Counted from the first letter of the stretch, positions 46,623 to 55,525 are shown. The stretch is DNA of 64,000 bases from JBNKFV01 sp050289485 (GCA_050289485.1 JBNKFV010000029.1:310001-374000), one strand, 5' to 3'. Numbers and translations: made by a program. The notes: generated from the letters alone by a model not told the origin.

Positions 46623-47966
46623 ATGGCATCAACACTTTCGACAAAAGCGGTATTGCAGTTTTTCCTCAAAGGCGGCGCCACACAGTCGCTGTTTCGCTGG
46701 TTGGACTTTCGTTTATTCGTCGCTCGCAAAAACCTGACACTAGTCGCTGATAATGCGCAAAGCCCTATTGCTAGTTCTGCTGCCAGTTCTACTACAAGCC
46801 CCGCGTCGGCACCAGCCCACTATCTGAGCCTCTGGGAGCAACAGCTCACCCTTAGCAGCCCTGCTACCTGGTTCTTGCGCTTGGCGGCAGCCGTCGTCGC
46901 ACTGATTGGTTTCAGCGCGATGGCGGGGGTGCTGAATTACAGTGGGCAACACCCCATCAATATTTGGGTACCGTTGGCGTTGTTTGCGTTTGTACCCTTG
47001 CTATTCACCCTCAGCAGTTTTTATTTCTCGGTGCTGTCGCCAGCGAAACACCATTTGCAGGGCCACCCGTTGCTAATGGTGTTGGTCAACAAACTCAAGT
47101 TAGAACCGTTTCTGCCCTATAAAAATTTGCTACTGCCATGGTTGTTCTGGCAAACGCAAACACTGGCTATTGTGTTTTCGGTGTCGGCGTTGCTGTCGTT
47201 TTTCTTATTGGCAACGTTTCAGGATTACCGGTTTGGCTGGTCGTCAACCTTAATGACCGACAATGCCACCATGACCCAGTTAATGGCCATTATTAGCTGG
47301 CCGTGGCATTGGTTGATGGCATCGCCCAGCGCAGAATTAATTAGCCACAGCCGTTTTAGTGTGCCTGTTGTACCGGGGGCTATGCAGGATTTTACGAAGA
47401 GCGCCGTGAACAATACCTGGTGGATAACCCTCGTCATGGCCATGGTGGTCTATGGCTTATTGCCCCGGCTCTTGTTAGCGCTGTTTTTACGCCAGCGTTT
47501 TATTGGTAAGTTGCGCAGCAATATTCTCAACAGCAGTGATGTTGAACAATTTATTATTGCCCAACAACATCAGGAAAGTCGCAACCCTATTCAGTCAGAC
47601 GATGCACTGGTACAGCTCGCCCCAGTGGACCTTAATCAACCCAATATTGATTTAATCACCTGGCAGCAACCGGATGTTAACGTACCCGTCGTGAAAAATT
47701 TAGGCAGTGCAGACTGGTTAGATGATGAACAATGGTTGCAGTCACCGGCCAGTGTGCGCGTAAATCCCGTGCGGGTTATTGTGGATCCGTTGCAAACTCC
47801 CACCGGGGAATTGGCAGACTGCATTGATTTTCTTAAACAAAAAAACGCCACGGTTGAGCTTGTTTTGTATGGAAAAGCCGCAGCCGATTCCCGTTATCTC
47901 AATCAGCAGAAGTCCTGGCAGTTTTTTGCAGATCGCAATCACATAGTGTTAAAGGTGGGTAACTAA
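46623..47966 (+). CDS. DUF2868 membrane protein
   Basis: 447 residues. An N-terminal basic cytoplasmic part is followed by hydrophobic segments near 90-115, 120-140, 180-200, 230-245 and 270-295, then a cytoplasmic C-terminal domain of about 140 residues. This matches DUF2868, which is almost always encoded directly before a DUF3482 GTPase, as here with zero spacing (TAA then GTG). The pair resembles a GTPase with its membrane anchor or effector; no function is established. Confidence 0.85.
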   Translation: MASTLSTKAVLQFFLKGGATQSLFRWLDFRLFVARKNLTLVADNAQSPIASSAASSTTSPASAPAHYLSLWEQQLTLSSPATWFLRLAAAVVALIGFSAMAGVLNYSGQHPINIWVPLALFAFVPLLFTLSSFYFSVLSPAKHHLQGHPLLMVLVNKLKLEPFLPYKNLLLPWLFWQTQTLAIVFSVSALLSFFLLATFQDYRFGWSSTLMTDNATMTQLMAIISWPWHWLMASPSAELISHSRFSVPVVPGAMQDFTKSAVNNTWWITLVMAMVVYGLLPRLLLALFLRQRFIGKLRSNILNSSDVEQFIIAQQHQESRNPIQSDDALVQLAPVDLNQPNIDLITWQQPDVNVPVVKNLGSADWLDDEQWLQSPASVRVNPVRVIVDPLQTPTGELADCIDFLKQKNATVELVLYGKAAADSRYLNQQKSWQFFADRNHIVLKVGN

Positions 47967-49391
47967 GTGGCTAAATCGGTATCGACACCCATGTTTGCCG
48001 TGGTTGGCCATCCCAATAAAGGTAAGTCGAGTATTGTCGCGACCTTAACACGACAAGATGCAGTAAAAATTTCAGCTATATCGGGTACCACAACCACGGC
48101 GCAAACATTCGACCTCAGTATTGAAGGCGCAACCCAATACACACTGGTCGACACGCCGGGGTTTCAGCGTCCACGGCAGGTGCTTGCCTGGTTGCAACAA
48201 CATTCCCCCAATGCCGCCGAGCGTAAACAAACAGTACAGGCGTTTGTGGAAGAGCACGCAGAGGCCGCACTACAAAATACCGACGCAAAATATCACGATG
48301 AAATCGAACTGCTAAAGCCAATACTCAATGGCGCTGGCATTATCTACGTCGTCGATGGTTCGTTACCCTACAGCCCCGAATTTGAAGCAGAAATGACCAT
48401 TCTGCAATGGACCGGCCAACCGCGTATGGCGCTGATCAATCCCATTGGGGATGAAGCCTATGTGCAGGAATGGCAAAACGCCCTAAGTCAGTATTTTAGT
48501 GTGGTGCGGGTCTTTAACCCCCTGACCGCAGACCACCAAAAACAATTTGCAGTACTGTCGGCGTTTACAGAATTGTATGAGCCATGGCGCGCAGCCATTG
48601 AATCGACCATGGCCGTATTAACGCAGTATTTTCAGCGACTGGAAGCGCAGGGCGCTTATATTGTGGCGGAACATATCCAACAAATGCTCAGCCACGTGAG
48701 CGAAGTGAAAGTGCCTGCCAAATTCGCACAACATTTATTGCAGGACAAATTAAAAAAAGATTATCAACAAGCCCTGCGCGATATCGAAGCCAGTATGCAG
48801 CGTCAATTACAAGCATTATTTGCCCATCCACAAATGCGCACACAGGCACAACAGTTAACCGCCGACTATCCGGACCTGTTCGACGCCAGCCATTGGTACT
48901 TATACGGATTAGATCGACAAAAAATTATTACCCTGGCAGCCTCAGCGGGTGCGGCCGCCGGTGCGGTTATCGATGTAGGCGTAGGCGGCAGTTCATTAAT
49001 GGCGGGAGCATTAGTGGGCGGCGTGTTGTCGGGTATCGCATCACTGGTGGCAACCTCAGACCCGGAAAAATTAAAGATTAATGGTGTCCCCTTAGCCGGC
49101 AAAACATTAACCGCCGGCCCAACCAAAGAACTCACCTTTATTTTTGTACTGCTGGGCCGCGCCATCGATTTTTTAGAAATGATCCTAAATCGCACCCACG
49201 CAGACCGCTCAATCGCAGAACTCAAACACACCCACTTAACCGAACGCCTTAATCACTTACCGAAAGTAGAACAGGTGCAACTTACAAGGTTATTGCAACA
49301 AACCCACAAAGGGCTAAGCGAATCAGACTTGCTCAAGTTAAGGGATTGGATTTTAAAATTACTAGTGAGCGAAAAAAATACGCAACAATAA
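47967..49391 (+). CDS. GTPase with DUF3482 domain
   Basis: 474 residues, GTG start directly after the DUF2868 stop codon. TRAFAC-class G domain: G1 GHPNKGKSSIV near 12, G2 threonines in SGTTTTAQTF, G3 DTPGFQRP near 60; G4 is not a canonical NKxD (LINPIGD is seen near 155). The DUF3482 part includes glycine-rich membrane-insertion-like helices (AASAGAAAGAVIDVGVGGSS; LMAGALVGGVLSG) near 330-365. Probably a membrane-remodelling or stress GTPase acting with its neighbour. A degenerate copy of its middle lies at 51218-51283. Confidence 0.88.
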   Translation: MAKSVSTPMFAVVGHPNKGKSSIVATLTRQDAVKISAISGTTTTAQTFDLSIEGATQYTLVDTPGFQRPRQVLAWLQQHSPNAAERKQTVQAFVEEHAEAALQNTDAKYHDEIELLKPILNGAGIIYVVDGSLPYSPEFEAEMTILQWTGQPRMALINPIGDEAYVQEWQNALSQYFSVVRVFNPLTADHQKQFAVLSAFTELYEPWRAAIESTMAVLTQYFQRLEAQGAYIVAEHIQQMLSHVSEVKVPAKFAQHLLQDKLKKDYQQALRDIEASMQRQLQALFAHPQMRTQAQQLTADYPDLFDASHWYLYGLDRQKIITLAASAGAAAGAVIDVGVGGSSLMAGALVGGVLSGIASLVATSDPEKLKINGVPLAGKTLTAGPTKELTFIFVLLGRAIDFLEMILNRTHADRSIAELKHTHLTERLNHLPKVEQVQLTRLLQQTHKGLSESDLLKLRDWILKLLVSEKNTQQ

Positions 49392-49496
49392 TAGGGATAA
49401 CCCTTTGTTAGCCTAAAACCAGGCCTCTCCAACAGCATCATTGATATACCAACATACTATTTTTATACAGTATATTTTTTGAGCAGAAATATTAAG

Positions 49497-49705
49497 GCGT
49501 GTTTTTCTGAAAATGGCACGTAAAGTTTGCGCGACTATCAAGAAGATGCTAAAAATAACCTTATCCCGCCAAAGGGTTAAAAAATTCCCATTCGAAATAA
49601 CCGACACAGGAAACCAAGATAACGCGCATGCGTGTATTTTTGGAGCGAAGGGGTGGGTCGATATGAAAAAGCTTATTTTAAATCAAATAATTAAACCGGG
49701 GATCA
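49497..49705 (+). repeat. About 210-bp repeat, copy A
   Basis: Shares most bases with 59529-59737: landmarks AAAATGGCACGTAAAGTTTG, TATCAAGAAG, AAAAATAACC, ATAACCG(G/A)CACAGGAAACCA and GCGAAGG occur in the same order with small indels. An 80-codon frame crosses it but is not preserved in the other copy, so it is not a conserved gene. Identity of the element is unknown. Confidence 0.7.
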
Positions 49706-49708
49706 ATG

Positions 49709-49834
49709 GGGTCAGAGTGATTGATTTTTTAACCCGGAAAATAAAGGCAAGCTAAATGGCCCCTGATTTAATTCCCCAAGGTCTGTTGGAGAATATTAAT
49801 CCAGCCCCCATAATAATATCAATGACTCTGACCC
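49709..49834. mobile_element. Short inverted-repeat element, copy A (RAYT/IS200-associated type)
   Basis: 126 bp with 17-bp inverted ends GGGTCAGAGTGATTGAT (49709-49725) and its complement with one mismatch (49818-49834). The next 15 bp show a tandem TCTGACCCTATCGAT duplication (49827-49841, 49842-49856). Such GGGTCAGAGTCATTGAT ends are found beside Y1 transposase genes, which is recollection rather than a search. A second copy is at 51068-51194. Confidence 0.7.
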
Positions 49835-49885
49835 TATCGATTCTGACCCTATCGATTCCACAATTATTATTACACGAGGCAAAAA

Positions 49886-50764
49886 ATGAATCGAATATAC
49901 GTTATATTGCTCTTCACTTTGTTAGCATCATGCGGAGGTGGTGGTTCATCGGGTGTTACATCGACGAGTGAGCCACCGTCTACAGAAACTAGTGAGCCAG
50001 CATCTCTAGCCCCTAATGACAGTTCTGGTTGCGGCAGTGCGGCCCAGTTTGCTACAGGCTTGGAATCCATATCCATTGACGGCACATCACGTAGTTATTG
50101 GATCGAGATGCCAGCCAACTATGACCCTGATCAAGCCTATCCTTTAATTGTCGCGCTGCACTGGAGAGGTGGAAGCGCGTCCGAAATTTATGGGTGGAAT
50201 GGCTTTTTCGGACTTAAGGAACAATACAATGGAAACGCCATTTTCTTAGCTCCTGATGGCCTGGATGCAGGTTGGGCTAACCCCGGTGACCGCGATATCC
50301 GCTTCATGCGCGCCATGATTACTGAAGTGCAGGAAGGCGTATGTACTGATACCAGGCATGTCTTCGCTACGGGTTTTAGTTTCGGCGGTATGATGTCTAA
50401 TGCTATTGGCTGTCAGATGGGCGATGTAGTTCGAGCTATTGTGCCAATGGCTGGTTCACTCTGGAGCGGTTGCGCAGATTCAGCTGAAAAAGTGGCCGCT
50501 TTGTTTATTCATGCCAAAGATGATAACACCGTGCCTTACTCGGCAGGAGAAGAGGCGCGCGATGTTTTCCTTTCGCGAAACGGGTGCAGTGCATCCACAG
50601 AGCCTTTGGGTAGCAACGGTTGTGTTGAGTACACAGGGTGCGAGAGCGATAACCCTGTTGTTTGGTGCGGCACGGAAACCGGGGGACATTGGTACCCAGA
50701 TTTTTCTGCGCAAGAGTCCAAGGAATTTTTTGACCGCTTTACTATTAACCCGGCGACAAAATAA
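49886..50764 (+). CDS. Alpha/beta-hydrolase lipoprotein, PHB depolymerase/feruloyl esterase-like
   Basis: 292 residues. Signal peptide with lipobox LLASCGGGG near 16, a Ser/Thr/Glu-rich linker to about 45, then the LpqC/esterase-D-like domain: GTSRSYWIEMPANYDPDQAYPLIVALH, nucleophile in ATGFSFGGMMSNAIGCQ near 165, Asp in FIHAKDDNTVPYSAG near 215, His in TGGHWYPDF near 262. The triad is complete. The last residues (INPATK) and the stop codon come from the structured repeat starting at 50744, so the native C-terminus has been replaced. Both flanks carry repeat elements. Confidence 0.8.
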   Translation: MNRIYVILLFTLLASCGGGGSSGVTSTSEPPSTETSEPASLAPNDSSGCGSAAQFATGLESISIDGTSRSYWIEMPANYDPDQAYPLIVALHWRGGSASEIYGWNGFFGLKEQYNGNAIFLAPDGLDAGWANPGDRDIRFMRAMITEVQEGVCTDTRHVFATGFSFGGMMSNAIGCQMGDVVRAIVPMAGSLWSGCADSAEKVAALFIHAKDDNTVPYSAGEEARDVFLSRNGCSASTEPLGSNGCVEYTGCESDNPVVWCGTETGGHWYPDFSAQESKEFFDRFTINPATK

Positions 50765-50915
50765 ATCTCCTTAATCTATTTTGTCACATGCCTTGGAAAT
50801 AGCCGCGGAATTTTACGAAATTCCTTGTATTCCCAAGGCTTACATTGGCCTGTGGCCAATGGCGGTGCGTCTCTGCGCCGCTTATTAACCCGACAATAAT
50901 GCTCGCCGGGTTAAT
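50744..50915. repeat. Structured interspersed repeat, copy 3 (complete)
   Basis: 172 bp with 13-bp inverted ends ATTAACCCGGCGA (50744) and its exact complement (50903-50915). The A-to-G change relative to the ends of the 6653 copy is present on both sides. Hairpins equivalent to copy 1 are kept, including ATTGGCC/GGCCAAT near 50846-50862. Its first 21 bases are translated as the end of the esterase. Confidence 0.85.
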
Positions 50916-50921
50916 AATTAG

Positions 50922-51083
50922 TGTCCAGCTATAAACGCTAAAAGTACTGAAAATAAAAGAAAGCCCTGGTTTGTGGTATGGAAATGGCTCTCGTACTTTG
51001 TAGAGGTGTTCATCAAGGAAGTGGCCACAAATCAAAAGGGCCTGCCGGAGCAAGAAATCGATCAGAAGGGTCAGAATCATTGA
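50922..51083 (+). pseudogene. Open fragment upstream of inverted-repeat element B
   Basis: A 53-codon open stretch without a good start, ending at the TGA inside the left end of the 51068 element with QKGQNH. The position suggests the tail of a transposase-like gene whose stop lies in the terminal repeat, but the residues are not enough to name it. Confidence 0.25.
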
Positions 51084-51194
51084 TTTTTTAACCCGGAAAA
51101 TAAAGGTGAGCTAAGCGGGCCGTGATTTAATTCCCCTCTATCTGTTAAAGGAGAAAACTGCGTCCGCTCCTATAAATATCAATGACTCTGGCTC
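51068..51194. mobile_element. Short inverted-repeat element, copy B
   Basis: 127 bp, same ends and interior as 49709-49834 (GGGTCAGAATCATTGAT; TTTTTTAACCCGGAAAATAA; ATTTAATTCCCC; ATCAATGACTCTG). The two copies lie in direct orientation about 1.36 kb apart and enclose the esterase gene and one structured repeat. Confidence 0.72.
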
Positions 51195-51217
51195 CATCGA
51201 TTCTCTTATGGTGGAAA

Positions 51218-51283
51218 GCCTATGTGCAAGAATGGAAAAACTCCTTAAGCCAATATGTTAACTTCGCCCGGTTTCTTCGCTAA
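51218..51283 (+). pseudogene. Remnant of a DUF3482 GTPase gene
   Basis: Reads AYVQEWKNSLSQYVNFARFLR then stop, aligned with AYVQEWQNALSQYFSVVRVF of the intact GTPase (near 48456-48515). At DNA level the first 19 bases differ at one position. It has no start and no G domain, so it is a fragment left by duplication or recombination 16 bp after element B. From 51284 to 51577 I see only AT-rich sequence that should hold the promoter of the next receptor. Confidence 0.6.
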
Positions 51284-51577
51284 AGAAAAGTGGTAAGCCT
51301 CTCTTTTTTCATTTCACTTATTGTCGTCAATCTTCTCCAAATAAACGGTGAGCCTGTTTATACAGGCGCCATTTCTTCATCAATCAGATTAGATGCCTTT
51401 GGCAACTATAGATCAACTTAAAACTAATAATAAGGTGCTAGTTCGATGGTAAATGACCGAAAATAGAATAAAAACAGAGCTTAACAGGGAGTTTTACCGA
51501 GAAAAACGGCAGATTTATCTGAATTTTTTGCCCTAGCATGGCCAAACAGCAAACAAAAGGAAATGAGAGGAAATAAA

Positions 51578-54091
51578 ATGAATTATAGAAAAACGCTCCT
51601 GGCTGCGTTGATTGGAACTATCACGACACCTGCTTTCGCGGCGGTGGGTCAGACTGAAGGGGCCACACTAGAGACTCTTGAGGAAGTTATTGTGACTGGT
51701 ACGCGGCGCCAGGACCGAACAGTGACTCAATCGGTAATTCCCATTGATGTGTTCTCGTCCAAGGATCTGATCCGTCAAGGCACCTCCGATACTAACAGCC
51801 TTTTTCAGGCAATTATACCATCTTTTAGCGTATCTCAAAATGCGGTTTCTGGCGGTACGTCGTTTGTCAGACCGCCGAATATGCGTGGGCTTCCACCTGA
51901 TCAAACGCTCGTACTGGTGAATGGTAAGCGCCGCCATCGTTCGGCCATGGTTAACACCGATGTAGGCGCGAATTCACTGCTGAGCCAGGCGGTTGACCTT
52001 GCCCAGATTCCGGCCATTGCTATTGACCGGGTAGAAGTACTGCGTGATGGTGCGTCTGCGCAATATGGCTCAGATGCCATTGCCGGTGTGATTAATATTG
52101 TGCTCAAAGATGATAACGCCGGTTTTACTGCTCAGGGCCGTGCAGGCCAGTACTATGAGGGTGATGGTGAAGAATACCAATTGGCGTTTAATGCAGGCTT
52201 TGCGCTGGGTGATAACGGCTTCTTCAATGTGAGTGCCGAATACGTTGACAATGGGCCTACCAGCCGCGGTACGCAGCGGCCGGGTGCGTTGCAACTGAGT
52301 CAAGAACGCCCAGATTTGGATATCGCCAACCCAGTGCAAGACTGGGGTAAAACCGAGTTAGATGTGAAGCGGCTGTTTGTTAACAGTGCCGTAGGCGTTG
52401 GTGACAATGAGGTCTATTTTTTTGGTAATTATGGTCAAGGGGATGGCACTCAGAATTTTAACTGGCGCCAACCGTTCGACACGGCAAATTTTAATCGAAC
52501 CGGTCTGTTCAATGTTACCTATTACCTAGACGAACTACCTAACGGCAACCGTGATGCGACCGGGCGAACCTTTAATCTCGCAGAGATGCTGCCCAACGGT
52601 TTTAAACCGATTTTCTCGGGCGACGTTGATGATATCTCTGGCACCTTCGGTTATCGAGGTGAGATGGGTGAACTCACTTATGACCTCTCTGCCAGCTATG
52701 GTCAAAATGAGCTGAGTTTTTTCCTCGATAATACCGTTAACCCGTCTTTTGGTCCTGATACGCTAACCAGCTTTCACCTCGGCACATTTACCCAGACAGA
52801 ACAAAACCTAAATGCTGATTTTAGCTATCCGGTCGAAGTGGGTCTGGCCAGTCCGCTCAACGTGGCGTGGGGCGCAGAGTATCGTCGAGAAGAATACGAA
52901 ATCGGTCAGGGCAACACTGAATCTTGGGCGGCAGGCCCCTTTGCACGTCAAGTGGTAGAAAACCCAGACAGTTCCACGTTTGTTGTCCTCAGTTCAGTGG
53001 GTTCGAATGGTAGCCGTGGTAAAAACCCAGAAAGTTCTGGGTCAAGTTCACGTAATAACTATGCCATTTATGTCGACTTAGAGACCGATGTAACCAGTGC
53101 GCTGACTCTTGGCGCTGCGGCACGGTATGAAGATTTCAACACGTTTGGCGATACTGCCAACGCTAAGCTATCTGCCCGCTATGAATTGTCACCGGCAGTT
53201 GCTATCAGAGGGGCGGTCAGTACCGGGTTTCATGCGCCTACGCCGGGGCAGACAGGTACCAACAACGTAACGCTGAATTTTGAGGCAGGTAGTACCTCAC
53301 CCGTAGAAACCGGCACGTATGCGGTTACAAACCCAGCTGCGATCTATTACGGCGCGACGGATGTAGATCCAGAAACGTCGCTTAACTTAACGGCCGGTGT
53401 GGTGATTACCCCTGAGTCGGGTATTAATCTAACCATCGATTATTACAATATCCGTATCGAAGATCGCCTTGGTTTGTCGCGGGCATTTACTGTCACCGAG
53501 CAAGATCGGGTAGCACTTGCTGCGTTGGGTGTTACCAATGCTGAACAGCTTAACCGGGTTCAATATCTAACCAATGCGTTTGATACGCGAACTCAAGGTA
53601 TCGATGCGGTGCTGACCAATATGATACAAACTGATGGCGCTGGTAGTTTTAGTACGTCGCTGGCCTTGAACTGGAATAAGACCGAGGTTATCGACCGTGA
53701 TGCTGCGATTGTGAGTGACGCCCGCGTTGACACGTTAGAAAAAGTGCACCCGAAAATTCGCGTGAACTTGACAGAAACCTGGGAAAACGGTCCATTCTCA
53801 CTGCTGGCTCGCGCTAATTACTACGACAGCTATACGGTTACATCCAGCAGAGGGGCTGCCCAGAAGTTTGGCAGTGAGGTGGTGGTTGACCTTGAAGGAA
53901 CTTATCACGTCAATGATTACCTGAGTTTGTCGCTGGGTGCGCAGAACCTGTTCGACAACTACCCGGATAAAGATCTCCGTTCTATTGATCCGAATACGGG
54001 CCTGCCAGGTAACGGTAACCAGTATAGCGATGTGTCTCCCTACGGTTACAACGGTGGTTTCTGGTATATTAGAACCAGCATAGAGTTCTAA
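51578..54091 (+). CDS. TonB-dependent receptor
   Basis: 837 residues from ATG 51578 with GAGAGGA upstream. Signal peptide to about residue 22, TonB box EEVIVTGTRRQDRTV near 38, plug with FVRPPNMRGLPPDQTLVLVNGKRRHRSA and VEVLRDGASAQYGSDAIAGVINIVL, and a barrel ending in IEF. The NGKRRHRSA plug type is common among receptors for plant- or algal-derived compounds. No co-transcribed hydrolase follows; the upstream esterase may be its partner. A strong terminator follows 30 bp after the stop. Confidence 0.88.
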   Translation: MNYRKTLLAALIGTITTPAFAAVGQTEGATLETLEEVIVTGTRRQDRTVTQSVIPIDVFSSKDLIRQGTSDTNSLFQAIIPSFSVSQNAVSGGTSFVRPPNMRGLPPDQTLVLVNGKRRHRSAMVNTDVGANSLLSQAVDLAQIPAIAIDRVEVLRDGASAQYGSDAIAGVINIVLKDDNAGFTAQGRAGQYYEGDGEEYQLAFNAGFALGDNGFFNVSAEYVDNGPTSRGTQRPGALQLSQERPDLDIANPVQDWGKTELDVKRLFVNSAVGVGDNEVYFFGNYGQGDGTQNFNWRQPFDTANFNRTGLFNVTYYLDELPNGNRDATGRTFNLAEMLPNGFKPIFSGDVDDISGTFGYRGEMGELTYDLSASYGQNELSFFLDNTVNPSFGPDTLTSFHLGTFTQTEQNLNADFSYPVEVGLASPLNVAWGAEYRREEYEIGQGNTESWAAGPFARQVVENPDSSTFVVLSSVGSNGSRGKNPESSGSSSRNNYAIYVDLETDVTSALTLGAAARYEDFNTFGDTANAKLSARYELSPAVAIRGAVSTGFHAPTPGQTGTNNVTLNFEAGSTSPVETGTYAVTNPAAIYYGATDVDPETSLNLTAGVVITPESGINLTIDYYNIRIEDRLGLSRAFTVTEQDRVALAALGVTNAEQLNRVQYLTNAFDTRTQGIDAVLTNMIQTDGAGSFSTSLALNWNKTEVIDRDAAIVSDARVDTLEKVHPKIRVNLTETWENGPFSLLARANYYDSYTVTSSRGAAQKFGSEVVVDLEGTYHVNDYLSLSLGAQNLFDNYPDKDLRSIDPNTGLPGNGNQYSDVSPYGYNGGFWYIRTSIEF

Positions 54092-54121
54092 GCCAACACT
54101 GTACTGTTGTATCAAAACGGC

Positions 54122-54154
54122 AAAGGCCGCTGCTCCTAAGGAGCAGCGGCCTTT
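54122..54154. terminator. Strong rho-independent terminator after the receptor
   Basis: Perfect 15-bp stem AAAGGCCGCTGCTCC with GGAGCAGCGGCCTTT and a 3-nt loop, followed by CTATTT. The upstream 24 bases recur at 62495-62518 on the other side of the cassette array. Confidence 0.9.
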
Positions 54155-54166
54155 CTATTTCCAATA

Positions 54167-54188
54167 CTTACATTGGCCAGCGGCCAAT
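54167..54188. repeat. Remnant of the structured repeat
   Basis: CTTACATTGGCCAGCGGCCAAT matches only the third hairpin of the 50744 element (ATTGGCC/GGCCAAT). Confidence 0.55.
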
Positions 54189-54478
54189 AAAAATGCATTC
54201 CTTTCAATCGGTTAACTAAACTCTACCCAAAAAAAGCCACTGGCGCTGAGATCAAAGGCTAGACAAGGTATTTAAAGCCTTTCTCCTTCCATGTGTGGAT
54301 ATATGTCACCTTGACGCAAATAATTAGGTCCAAAAAGCTAATGTTGTTGTAATTTGTTGAAATAAATAATATTTTTTGAATGGTTATTAAGCGAGGTGCG
54401 TGGAAGTTCGTCACTTTGACGCAATTGAAACACGTCACCGCGACGTATAGTAAGCTGTTAAGTTTTTAGGAGATTTCG
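54189..54478. other. AT-rich leader of the cassette array with three GTCA-TGAC motifs
   Basis: 290 bp without a gene. Three related near-palindromes occur: GTCACCTTGAC at 54305, GTCACTTTGAC at 54410 and GTCACCGCGAC at 54434, each followed by GCAA or GTAT. They look like binding sites of a repressor or iterons. A core-like GTTAAGT at 54457-54463 marks the probable edge of the first cassette. No integrase gene or clear attI is present. Confidence 0.55.
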
Positions 54479-54949
54479 GTGTTTGTCAGGAAAATGGAAG
54501 AGAAGGACCTTGAAGCTGTAAGTGCAACTTGCATGGCTTCATTTCTGCAGTCCGTTGCAGGCACATTGTCTGAGGAAGGGGTTTCAACCTTTTCTAAAAT
54601 TGCTGCGAGTAATGCCTTTCTCGAAAGAATGAAGGGCGACAACTTGATGCTGGTCGCAGAAATTGATGGAAAAGTTGAAGGTGTAATCGAGCTCAAGGAA
54701 GGTCGTCATGTTGCAATGCTCTTTATTAGCCCTGAACGCCAGAAAAAAGGTATTGGTAAGGAATTGCTTTCATCAGCCCTGAACTATGCGAAGGTTGAAA
54801 CTATTACGGTCAGCGCGTCCCTGTCTTCAGTTCCTGCATATGAGAAGTACGGATTTGAATGCAAAGGCGAAGCAGATGAGTCGGCAGGTTTGGCTTATCA
54901 GCCTATGGAAATCAAACTTAACAAGGCAATGCACGCGACAAGCGCGTGA
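54479..54949 (+). CDS. GNAT-family N-acetyltransferase (cassette)
   Basis: 156 residues, GTG start with AGGAG upstream. Acetyl-CoA site LFISPERQKKGIGKELLSSALNYA near 82-105 (the R/Q-x-x-G-I-G loop) and the C-terminal YEKYGFECKGE block define GNAT. Substrate unknown. The 3' end runs directly into the first attC. Confidence 0.85.
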   Translation: MFVRKMEEKDLEAVSATCMASFLQSVAGTLSEEGVSTFSKIAASNAFLERMKGDNLMLVAEIDGKVEGVIELKEGRHVAMLFISPERQKKGIGKELLSSALNYAKVETITVSASLSSVPAYEKYGFECKGEADESAGLAYQPMEIKLNKAMHATSA

Positions 54950-54963
54950 TTGCGGCGTTAACC
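54916..54963 (+). other. attC site 1 (short)
   Basis: Inverse core ACTTAAC (54916-54922), core GTTAACC (54957-54963). The arms CAATGCACGCG and CGCGTGATTG pair with one unpaired G on one side, as expected for the extrahelical base of an attC. Only 48 bp and partly inside the acetyltransferase gene. Confidence 0.8.
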
Positions 54964-54976
54964 CTACGAAATTATT

Positions 54977-55525
54977 ATGCCAAACGTATTAGTCAAAAAT
55001 TGGTTCGGAGATAAGTTTAGCAATCTTCACCCTTTACTTCAGAAGTTGCATACAGAAGGCGGCAGGCTTACTGGTGATGTTGAGATATATTACGGGAAAG
55101 GGCTGGCTGGGGTTATTGGAGGTAGGCTAGCGAAGAAGATGAATTTACCTAGTAAAGGCACCCATCAACTGGTAGTGAGTATTTCTCATGATAATGATGG
55201 TTTGCATTGGGGGCGTTGTTTCGATGATCAGGCATTGGTTAATTCAGTATTCAAACCTGTAGGGCATATTGAACAAGGTTATTGGATTGAAACTACAGGG
55301 CCACTGTCAATGAAATTGACTGTAGATATTAATAATGGTGGATGGTTTTGGCGGTGCCTGAAAGTTAATTTCCTAGGTTTTCCAATACCCCGTTGGTTAA
55401 TTCCGAAAACCGATGCGTATAAAATTATTGAAAATGGTAAGTATCGTTTTCATGTTGATTTTTCATTGCCTATTATTGGTTCTTTGATTTCCTATCAAGG
55501 ATTACTGCGAGCAGAATATAGCTAA
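54977..55525 (+). CDS. DUF4166 protein (cassette)
   Basis: 182 residues. The start LHPLLQKLHTEGGRLTGDVEIYYGKGLAGVIGGRLAKKMNLPSKG is the DUF4166 pattern, and the rest (HQLVVSISHDNDGLHWGRCFDD; GPLSMKLTVDINNGG) fits. Function unknown. The stop overlaps the next start (TAATG), so the two are co-translated in one cassette. Confidence 0.8.
   Translation: MPNVLVKNWFGDKFSNLHPLLQKLHTEGGRLTGDVEIYYGKGLAGVIGGRLAKKMNLPSKGTHQLVVSISHDNDGLHWGRCFDDQALVNSVFKPVGHIEQGYWIETTGPLSMKLTVDINNGGWFWRCLKVNFLGFPIPRWLIPKTDAYKIIENGKYRFHVDFSLPIIGSLISYQGLLRAEYS

Noticed and set aside
49513..49755. 80-codon plus-strand frame across repeat copy A and the inverted-repeat end
   Set aside because: The frame is broken in repeat copy B and runs through a terminal inverted repeat, so it is unlikely to be a real protein.
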